DNA from: Paragonimus westermani
Taxonomy: Eukaryota; Platyhelminthes; Trematoda; Plagiorchiida; Troglotrematidae
Assembly: GCA_008508345.1 (NCBI GenBank)
Contig: QNGE01000413.1
Location: 168,874 to 232,873, forward strand
Length of the DNA: 64,000 bases
Direction: 5' to 3'
Each line of letters starts with the position of its first letter. Positions within the stretch are counted from its first letter, which is position 1. The position numbers and the translations under genes are program-made. This document shows positions 55,402 to 64,000 of the stretch, piece after piece. The notes beneath the pieces were generated by a model, which ran no database searches, was not told the DNA's origin, and worked only from the letters and a program-made list of their open reading frames with translations.

Positions 55402-58400
55402 AGCCAGATAGCGTGTTGTATTCGTGATCAATAAACCTGAAAAGTAAGTTATACCTGTCCTTTCAATCCACTTAGTGAGAACTACGTCCAGTCACTCTTC
55501 TGGTTGTCACATTTTCGTCTAGTTCTAGATGGTGAACCAACTGCAAACCGACACCTAGAATCCCAGTCATATTCCGAAATACAAACACTGAGTCGTTGAA
55601 GTGAGCTCGTTGTCTTTTACAAGGAAGATCGAGGTGAACTCTTCACGTGACTGATTATGAATCACGTATACCAAAATGTCATTCCTGCTATTGCATGCAT
55701 GGCTATTTCAGCGGTCCTCTTATAATCAGCTTTGCCCCAGTTGTACTCAGCACAGTAACTCGTTATATCTTGTGGTTTGGTATACTCGGATGATACCAGA
55801 TCATTAACCTTAGTGCTGAGCACCATTTGCGGATTGTATGCATGAACTTGGTGAGATTAACGTACATTTTGTTTTGGAGAAGAAACTAGCTTCCAAGTAC
55901 CCAGTGCAGAATATCACGGACGTGAACTTCACAAGAAAGGAGGATTTGAATGATAAAACACCCCTCATTAGACCGATTTGATACATTGATTTACAACAAA
56001 ACCATATTTCCTTGTAACACTTTGTCGATGCAAATTCCCTAATTTGCTCAATACTGTTAACGAAGTGTGTCGTTGTTAAGATCACTGAGTTATTTGGTCG
56101 GTCTGTCTTGGAGACGAAATTTTCACAAGTCTGGTAGGGGTATACATTGTTTAAAAGTGATAGTCGCATCGAGCCTGTTAATTACAAGCCGGTCGCACGA
56201 TTATCGCCTAGCTCAAAAGCCATGGACCTGAGTTGTGATCAGCTACACGAACAATTAGTGCGGCGTGCATCGTTACTAGACAACCAGCGTGCAGATCGTG
56301 AAAGATTTCGTACTTATCAGCCTAGTTACACCCCAAGAAGAATGGACAAAAGTGGGCGTTTCTAGGTGTTCAAAAAACCTTCGGCCAAGTGGACGATTTG
56401 GTAGTGCACGGAACTCAGTGAGTAAAATACAGATAATCCACCGTTTCTGTGGCTCACAGATTACTTCCAAGACCGTCGATACAATCTTAAAGTAAACGGT
56501 GCGTTTTTGATTTTGCAGCGTTGTACTACGGATATCTGCTCTTGCTTCTTCATGCTTGACACCATATGGCTTGTAAGGTCTCGCTTAACGCGTTGACCTC
56601 GAAGGTAATTCGTTAAAACCACTACGACTGTCGCGAATAGTTTGGCACTTAAGAGACACCCTTACGAAGTCCGGATGCATCCACTCCGAAACAGCCTTAG
56701 ATTCTGCCACAGTATCACCGTCAATGCACGAATTCATACAGTCTTGACAAACACACGTAAGGGCTAACAGACATTCGATTTCTCATTAATTTTAGTCAGT
56801 CGTTGCCTGCCGCATGCTGAAACGCACTTGTAGTGTATGTTTGACAGGCCGTTGCCAGGTTCATCTCCCACCTACGTCATTTTCGAGTCACAAACATTAA
56901 TGTTTCCGGCTTTCCGAAATCGGACCCATCTATTCATGTGCTTTTTGAGACGTCCAACGCGCACTCAGCCTGCAGAACTTTCTATGAATCTAATGTGATC
57001 CCTGTGATATGCTGTTAGAACTTAGAGGTGTGCCGGAAAGTTCCGTTTCATAATGCACGCGGTCGCTGGCAGTAGCATGTAAGTAGTTGAAACATAGCCA
57101 ATAGGCACTGACAATCATAGTTAATGACAAACAGTTACACCGAAACCTCTCTGAAAACGGTTGTGCCACTGATCAAACATGAACAACATTGAACCAAGCA
57201 ACCAGCGACAGCACTGGAAAGGAACCAACGTGTAGGATATTGGGCTGTATCCTGACAATTACAGGAAGTCTAGTCACTTGTAAGGGCTTAGATACATTGC
57301 CTCTCGACAAACAGAAAACCAGACTGAAACGAGATTGGAGGTATGGATATGAGGAACAGTCGGTGTATGCAACAGCGTGTCAGGATGGTGCCGAGATACT
57401 TTACTGAACGTTAGAATAATCTCACCTCCGATTCGGTCATCCATCACAATACACCCTACCCCCAGGAACGCGTGAATCTCACCGGGCGTTTCGAAAATTC
57501 TCGGATTCGTCCACGGACACGTGCGGATAAGTTAACAGAAATACCCTGTGTTACATACCGGCCGTACGACCAGAACATACATTCGAAGAAGTAACACCTT
57601 CCTGACCCGGAATGATTGGAGAAAGTTTTCAAAACAGACGTCTACTCCAGGAAATGTGTGTGATGGTCCCGAAGCGATTAAGAGTCCGCCATTAACGATT
57701 TCCATGATGCCCAAGCTGGTATTGTGGAAATGAAATTTTTTTTGCTTATTGTATCTGCGCTGACGTGGTAATTGAAACAGTTGCCCGAGGGTACCGATTC
57801 AGACCTGGAAGCAAGCCAAATTCGACATTTTCGGTCAGCTAGAATGTTAAATTACTTTGGTGAACGCAGACACTCAGCTCAAATCCGCTGAGGTTCATTC
57901 TTTGGCTAACACAGACGGCTAATTAGGTAAGCAAGCTACGTACAGCGGTTGAGACATTTGGCCTCAAAAACCAGTGTGACTGATAACGGCTATTTATTTG
58001 CCGGAGCCGAACTTGCAGATTTTACCAATTTAGTGATAGTACCTTACCACCTTGCTTCGAATGAGTAAACAGCAAAGTAATTGTTGCGAAAGCGACCCAC
58101 ATCCCCTGCATGGATCTTGCCTAAATTAGGTTAAGGAATCTAGGCGACGAAGGCACAAGCACCAGACCTATACCGTTAATGTTAACCGTCGTCTCAGTGC
58201 TCGATTGGAATTAGTCTATGGAAGATCACAATCAATAGTTGTTAATCGTTGGTAAGGTACCACGTAGGTAAGTACATCGAAGACAGGTTTGTGATCGAGT
58301 CAGAATCTATCAGCTGCACACGATCGGTCGTGTACGCTGCGAATGACTGTGGACAGCGAGACTAAGAAACAACTGGAAATGATACAGAGGAATCCTAACA

Positions 58401-58440
58401 TGTCCATATTCGACTCGATCTACTGCCATTGATTTTGTAG
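55402..58440. other. No gene identified with confidence
   Basis: A + frame opening with ATG at 56221 (MDLSCDQLHEQLVRRASLLD) runs to a TAG near 56362 and could be a short first exon, but no family is recognised. Frames at 57189 and 57548 are similarly orphan. Confidence 0.3.
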
Positions 58441-58620
58441 GTTCGTGACAACACACTACTTGACTTGCCGGGTTTTATTTGTGGAGCCTGGTGTTGGTTG
58501 GAACGGGCTGCGCACCTGTTAGACAGGCTTGGTACCGACATGAAACGACTGACGTTGGCCTTCCTCTGTTGGCTCAACGAACCATTTCGTTGGCGGACCG
58601 CAGGACACGAAACACACAAG
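58441..58620 (+). CDS. Orphan candidate exon, unknown product
   Basis: Exactly 60 codons, phase 0 at both ends, bounded by TTTTGTAG at 58440 and the donor GTTAGG at 58621. It encodes a Leu/Trp/Cys-rich segment (LLDLPGFICGAWCWLERAAH, then DMKRLTLAFLCWLNEPF) and is more GC-rich than its surroundings. No family is recognised. It lies on +, convergent with the anillin gene. It may be a chance open frame. Confidence 0.3.
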
Positions 58621-59419
58621 GTTAGGGACACTATCATATACCAATCAGGACAGTAATTAACCGAGCCTGCGTAGAGAATGTGCTATACGCTGAATATACA
58701 TTTCTCCATTTGCCCTCAATGTTGTACCGCGTTACTTTCTTCCCGTACCATGTTTTGTATCACAAATACTGCAAGGTAATGTGCGGCCAGTTTCATATAC
58801 CCAATCACCATGCCTCAGGCGATACTGCTTAGTCGGTGGCGGTAGTCCGGCATATTATGAGTCGTTTCCAGACTAGCACTGGCTGAAGAACGGTTCGAAC
58901 AAACAGGAAAACGGCCAGAACGAGGTGGGTACCTTGGTGCCGTGTCATCAACATTCTCTTGGACAGGCTACTTTCGCTGTTCGTCGATATCGCTTGGACT
59001 GGAGTGGGACGTCAACCACAGAAGTATTCTGATCGTATACAACCTCGTCAGAATGAATAATTTAGGTGAGGTGAACGGTGATCAAATGGTCTTATCGTTC
59101 CGTTTCGTTATGAAATTGGCCCAGTATAAAGATAGCAGGTCTAAACAATATGGTTCAACCTGAGGTGCACTCACGCCAGTGTGACTTGATGCTACAGGAA
59201 ATATGATAGAAAGAGATCAATTGTTGCGAAGAGTGATGTATAACTGATGCAATCGACAGCACTGCAATATAGCTCTTGTTGGACAATTACTATGAGAACG
59301 ATGTGAATGTGAACATGATTAGCAAAAAAACAATAAGTACAGGTGAGAAAGGTGATAAGGCAAGGAACCGGAGAACAAGAGGGAAGTGTAGATGTAAAGC
59401 AGGTCAACCAGGGGTTCAC
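58621..59419. other. Downstream of the anillin gene, nothing firm
   Basis: A second possible + exon (58970-59067, between an ACAG and GTGAGG) was seen but its frame could not be tied to 58441-58620. No AATAAA for the anillin gene was found nearby on -. Confidence 0.3.
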
Positions 59420-59636
59420 TCAGTTCAACTGGCCAGTGCATTCGGATGAGTTATCCCCGTGCATGAGCAGTGCGGACAATTTGGAAGAGACTTGTTGCGA
59501 GAAATTTAAACGAGCATCAAAATCTGCCAGACATGAAAAATGTTCCGGCATCCAATCCTTTAACGCATCCAAGCATACGTTTATCCACGTGATCCACATG
59601 TCGCGTTCTTGGGATGTATCCGCACACAACAAGTGT
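59420..59636 (-). CDS. ANLN: Anillin last exon
   Basis: Acceptor TGCGAAG ending at 59637 (minus). Encodes the last PH strand and helix (CADTSQERDMW, WINVCLDALKDW) and a tail DARLNFSQQVSSKLS...SSECTGQLN before TGA. Confidence 0.85.
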
Positions 59637-61247
59637 CTTCGCATAAAAGAATAAGAGTGAGGGGGGTGGAACTTAGTTATAAGGTAGTACAGATGGGTCA
59701 CACAGGTTTCAAACATCTATCGTCAATATACGGACGAGTTAAAATGCGGCCAACTGGAATTCAGACAACTGGTTTCAGGTACGAAAAGTAATGCAGTTTC
59801 ACTTAGTGAGGTTTCAGCTACCAGTTCAGATGCGGTTAAATTAGCAAAAGAAAGTGCCATGGCAACGACACCAACAGACAGCTGATAGATTCGAGTCCAG
59901 GTTTCCCAACATGACTGCGATGAACCGTATGTGTGGTTGCAAAAGTTTAACGTGGCCAAAAGCATCCACTTGATGAGATGGTAAGAAAAATTTAGAATTC
60001 TCAATTGAGCAGAAGTACGGCAGGCTGCTTTACATTTTATGGATTAATCACAAAGATGCATGCAGTCATGGAAAGGCCATTCCAGAAAAGGCTTCGATTG
60101 CGGCGGAACGTTGACTGATTCGTACCTAGAGATGCTACTGGTGTGCAGACAAGTAGTGACACTTTAAAGCGAATAATATGCGGTTGCGAAACTGTGCTCG
60201 GGTGGAAGTGATAAAAATGGTGCATGATTATAGCACCCTTAACATTCGGAGTCGAAGATAAAGTACAAGAATTGGGTTGCACTAGTCAGTAACATAAAAC
60301 CCAATCTGATCTGGAAACTGGGCAGTATGTGTGGCTGCTGTGCCTTTAAAAGCTATTGAATTTTCGGCTTTCATACTGCCCGACGCTTGCACCTCAACAG
60401 TATACTTAAGTATCATGTAAAGATGGGGAGCACTGACAGGCAATCTAAACGAAGACGGCAGTTGCAACCCTGGAGCATGTGGCCGGGATGGTCATTGTTG
60501 TTAGCCCTGAGCCATCTCGAGGTATGCTCTCTGTTTCACAGTAGGGTAAGACAGCATGTTTTGTTTAGATTAAATGCATACCAAGAATGCACGAATACAA
60601 TAGAACCGAAACAGTTTTAGACGTCTCAGATATATTGGAGAAGAGCACCTTGGTGATCAAGCTCAGATTCGCCGATTCATCGTATATTTTAAATCGACCA
60701 CAACTGTCACGCCATGAATCTTACGGAGTGGCCGATTAGAATAGAGAAACTTAGAAACAGTAGATCGGAAATTGGGATCGTCATAAATGACAATAAATGT
60801 TACGCAGGAGGTTAAACTGTCAGTAGAGTGATAAACAGACGAGCCACCACCGGCATGTACTGACCTTTGTTCCAACCAGGTGTAGTCAGGAGAAGCACGG
60901 AACAATATGCTTTCATTCGAGTCGGGAGCCGTCGTGCTTGAGCACGCAATGTCCACCGAGTTCACCGATGCAGACAGCCAGTCCGGTTCGATCGCGCGCA
61001 GGGATCGCATAAAAATAGTGTTAGCTCGAGCGCAAATCAGTCGTGGTGCCGGCACTGCACGAGGAGCTGCCACGTGACGTAAGTCAATCCGGCTCAAAGG
61101 GCTCGGGACCTGGTCGGAACTGGATCGACTCGCTTGGATCGCACGCTGTTCGTCCTCTGGGTAACGCCAAAACTGAAGATGGTCGGCACGAAGTTGGCAC
61201 CAGTAGCGGCGCCAAACACCAAGGCCACCGACTTCTTCGAACACAGT
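59420..61247 (-). CDS. ANLN: Anillin homologue, C-terminal PH domain (last two exons)
   Basis: Two exons on -, 61247-60865 and 59636-59420, joined in phase 2 (AG|A gives Arg), encode 199 residues to the TGA at 59422-59420. The first exon opens TVFEEVGGLGVWRRYWCQL, then LQFWRYPEDEQ, SRIDLRHV and ICARANTIFMRSL. This is the anillin PH-domain start (family: MFEEVGGFGVWHRRWC, YPDDE, CARRNTF). The second exon gives HLLCADTSQERDMWITWINV and LKDWMPEHF (family: SADTKEERDLWMQKLNQVL), the terminal PH helix. Anillin scaffolds actomyosin and septins at the cytokinetic ring; its PH domain binds membrane. A Ser-rich insert of about 55 residues splits the PH domain before the second exon, longer than in human anillin, and ~35 residues follow it. 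The N-terminal actin/myosin-binding and AH domains must lie beyond 64000. Confidence 0.86.
59637..60864. other. Intron between the two anillin exons
   Basis: GTCAGT donor at 60864. No repeat or gene is recognised within it. Confidence 0.5.
60865..61247 (-). CDS. ANLN: Anillin penultimate exon, PH-domain start
   Basis: Acceptor TTCCCCCTAG ending at 61248, phase 0. GTG (Val) stands where most anillins have Met in TMFEEVGG. Ends with AG before the donor GTCAGT. Confidence 0.86.
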
Positions 61248-61824
61248 CTAGGGGGAATAACAGGAAGCGTACGTGAAAAAACTCGGGAAAAGTAGCAACA
61301 GAGAATGCAGTGATAAAAGAATGCAGACGGTTGAGGGCTTCGAAACCAGTATTCACAGGCAAGATTATGTGGGGGATCTCACGTTAGATCACGTTCGTAG
61401 TTTAACTGGAGAGATTGATCTTAGACAAAACAATGGTACTTCAGGTTGATGAGTAACTCGTAAACTTAAGAAGCTAGAACGTGAATGATGGATGTGGGAA
61501 ATGAACGTCAAGTTTGCGTTTTTAGGGCCAAGGCAGTCCGCTAGAGCCTTTGTCACAGTGGTTTCGAAACGCAACATATCTTAATGAAGACGTTTACAAA
61601 AATACCACAGTTACAGAAGTTTCATGTAACGGTCGCGAAATTGACTACACCTTGGAAACAAAGAACCCAGCTGTACACGTGTATGTACATAACATGTAAC
61701 AACCACAAGGGGTGGTAGACGTGCCAAAATATGAGAAAAAGCAATGTGCAAGGTGAAGGAGGAAACAAACATGGAGGGATAGATATGAGAAAACTACAAC
61801 GATGCACACAGAGACTCGCAACAC

Positions 61825-63060
61825 CAGCGTCATATCAAACAGCGTCAACCAAGGATGTTCCGTGACCTTTGGACTCCAGTCAGAAAGCTGGGAGTGCCCT
61901 ACTGAAGCAAGTTTCACAGTAAGTGCTTTCATACCCCGAATCCAAGTCGCGCGTCGACCATCGGGCTGCGGCTTCCAGCCTGACCAACCACCCGCAAAAA
62001 ATGCACGGTGCCGCAAGCGGTGACTCGGCATTCGTAAGATGTGGTCAAGCCAAAGAAGTCTGTGAGGCCAGATCAATAGGCTTAAAGGCCGACAGAGTTT
62101 TTTCATCACCAAGACCAGTCGGCAAATTTTGTCACTAATGACACAGTGTTGCTACCAAGCACCGCCATCACTTCGGAAACACCGATGATCGAAAACGGGC
62201 AATCTGCGAACATTCTCCAAGCGATGAAACCAGGTTTTACGGCCGTACAATAGGAATATCGTTACCGTGGCATTATACACCCTGCCTTACAAGAGTGAGA
62301 TCATGCCGATGCCACAGATGGTGTAAGTTGGCGAACGTCGTCCGAGCCTTTGTGACGTGATTTGTGATCTCATCAGACATCTCATCAGCGCTGATACAGC
62401 TCCCAAGGTACATGAACTTCTTTACCTCCAACGGTTCACCATCAAAGGTGAGACCAGGTGCGGAGCTCTGCCAATGTTGCGATAGCACCTATCACTTAGT
62501 GGGTGCAAATGCCATAACAAACCGACAAACTGAAGTCTCCATTCTGTCTAAGATGTTCTGGGCTCTCTTTAAGTCCTTGCAGTTTAAGGCGATGTCGTCT
62601 ACATACTCTGTCTCGAATCCGAGTGCCTTGGAACAAATAGGCATTTTCACGTCCGCAGTTAGTCAGTCCACACCCTAGGATCCCGTCTACTACACTGCTG
62701 AATAGAAAGAGAAGGCTGGACAATTTTTTTGCACCCCCACTTGAGATGTTAAAGGTAGGTGTTAAGCTGCCATAAGCCCTAACCCTCCCTGACAGTAGAT
62801 TGTCCTCAAAATATTCACTTACTTCTCAAACGCATTCTTCCTCGATAGACAGTCCCAGAGTGCAGCTCTGTCAATCGAAGCGAAGGCCCCTCTGATGTAC
62901 AAGAAGATAACTACTGTTGGTCATCTTTACAAATGGTGGAGCTCAAGTATCTGGCGAAATGTGAAAATGTGATTAATGCTGCCACGGCCAAGCCGAAACC
63001 CAGCTTGCTCCCCATGAATGTGATTGCCGCGCATTCCGCCTACAATGGATGAGAGCTGTA
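61825..63060 (-). mobile_element. RTE-like non-LTR RT fragment in an anillin intron
   Basis: Minus-strand order: EQAGFRLGRGSINHIFTFRQ (about 63020-62960), the RT finger/palm entry; LFLFSSVVDGILGCGL near 62700 followed by a damaged ADD region (VCRRHRLKL); LTFDGEPLEVKKFMYLGSCI and ARTTFANLHHLWHRHDL (62488-62273); and LDHILRMPSHRLRHRAFF...WIRGMKALTVKLASVG (62080-61900). Stops and frameshifts are many. It shares architecture with the copies at 154-867 and 1930-3380. Confidence 0.82.
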
Positions 63061-63089
63061 AATGAAAGTAGGACTTTATCAGCAAGATA

Positions 63090-64000
63090 GCTCTTCCTTA
63101 CAGCTCACTGTCCCGCAGTTACTTCACAAACAACTCGGCCAAACAACAACATCCAAGCCAGAGCTCAATTAACTAACATCTGAAACCTCCAGTCACCGAC
63201 CCTGCGAGTCGCGAGGGTCTCAGTCCGGGAGACGACTCCGACCTACAGTAGGCAATCCAGTAGTGAACGACCCCAGCTCGTTAGGTCAGGTCATCTGTTC
63301 ACCTAGCATCTTACACCAGTTAGCTGCAACATCGACAGTGTTCGACGTGGCGGACGACTTGTTAGCATTCTTAGCACATGGTCTAGCCATCTAAGTCTGT
63401 GTAAACACAAAGTGTGAACGAAGGAACGCGCTTGGAAGCCGTCACCAAATAAAAGCTTCCCATCCTCTTCGTTGTTTATCCGCTGGTGCTACCCGACTTG
63501 AATGGTCGAACATAGACATGGATGGTCCAATTTTAAGAGACGTCTCATGCCTTCCATCTTGAACGTAAAGTAGCACAACTCTCACAGACGCATCATATAC
63601 GCGATCCTTAAGTTCCACACAGATGTCTCTCTATCACCGGAGGTGCCCTGGATTACCGAATAACGCCCTACTCCAAAAGATACGCATTTCTTTTCCGTGT
63701 CCTACAACACCGTCGTCGCTTATGCAAATTCCCAGGTAAACAAACTGATTAAGAACCTTCATACATTTATTATCCAAAATTAAATCCACTGAATCACAAG
63801 TCATTCAATAGTACTTTCCACTCTGAGGCTACGAAGCGCATTTCCTAAGTTAGCAGAATGCGAAATGGCACCTAACATGTACCTAGCATGTGTCTGGACT
63901 GCTTGGAAATTGTCAAGCAACACCTTGACGTCAGGATAACCAATATCAGTGAATCTTCCACCAGGTGGGAGGTCTTGTGAATGCCGAAGGCAGTCCTTCA
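63090..64000 (-). mobile_element. RTE-like non-LTR 3' part, minus strand, runs off window
   Basis: Parallels 7640-8990 in the same orientation: CAGTTACTTCACAAACAACTCGGCC, CACCGACCCTGCGAGTCGCGAGG, TCGACAGTGTTCGACG and ATACGCGATCCTTAAGTTCC. On - this is the RT C-terminus and the start of the 3' tail. A separate, more diverged copy upstream of 61825-63060. Confidence 0.75.

Noticed and set aside
56147..56495. Overlapping + frames around an ATG at 56221
   Set aside because: Basic, helical-looking peptide but no family, weak donor sites and no partner exon; kept only as a note in the region entry.
1..64000. CRISPR arrays, operons, prokaryotic promoters
   Set aside because: Spliced genes and LINE/LTR/Penelope elements show a eukaryotic genome; no regularly spaced repeats were seen.

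Overview
This is a eukaryotic, gene-poor, retroelement-rich window. It most likely comes from a parasitic flatworm, probably a digenean trematode (fluke). The reasons are short phase-matched exons separated by introns of 0.5-10 kb, a NitFhit fusion gene (an invertebrate arrangement), and dense decayed RTE-like non-LTR, Ty3/gypsy and Penelope-like elements of the kind common in fluke genomes. Genus cannot be fixed from the sequence. No bacterial, viral or CRISPR features were seen.

Three host genes can be reconstructed. (1) The 3' part of a NitFhit gene lies on + in five exons (4480-4723, 14485-14598, 15277-15452, 17121-17189, 19109-19204). It encodes the end of the nitrilase-like domain followed by a complete Fhit domain. 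(2) A complete reticulocalbin/calumenin (CREC) gene lies on - from 50643 down to 22951. It has five exons, a signal peptide, six EF-hands and a C-terminal KDEL; its third exon appears twice around a one-base N gap. (3) The last two exons of an anillin homologue lie on - (61247-60865 and 59636-59420) and carry the PH domain. A further orphan candidate exon lies at 58441-58620 on +, and a possible in-frame cassette exon of the CREC gene at 38273-38332.

The rest is intron or intergenic DNA loaded with mobile elements. These are truncated RTE-like copies (1-867, 1930-3380, 7466-9060, 12198-12497, 20665-21065, 35059-37565, 40915-41709, 61825-63060, 63090-64000) and gypsy pol pieces (4930-7085, 11357-12192, 12507-13735, 52312-52805, 53585-54823). 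There is also a family of about 500-bp LTRs (22358-22713, 24661-25165, 35010-35057, 47544-48044), two Penelope-like GIY-YIG fragments (1460-1911, 39514-40003), and a dispersed tRNA-derived SINE-like family. One LTR sits inside a SINE-like copy.

The window has four single-N gaps (7948, 16220, 33634, 35058). Two are flanked by direct duplications and one by a chimeric repeat junction, so local assembly errors are likely. The three genes are functionally unrelated (nucleotide/amide metabolism, ER calcium binding, cytokinesis), and nothing suggests an operon or a shared system.
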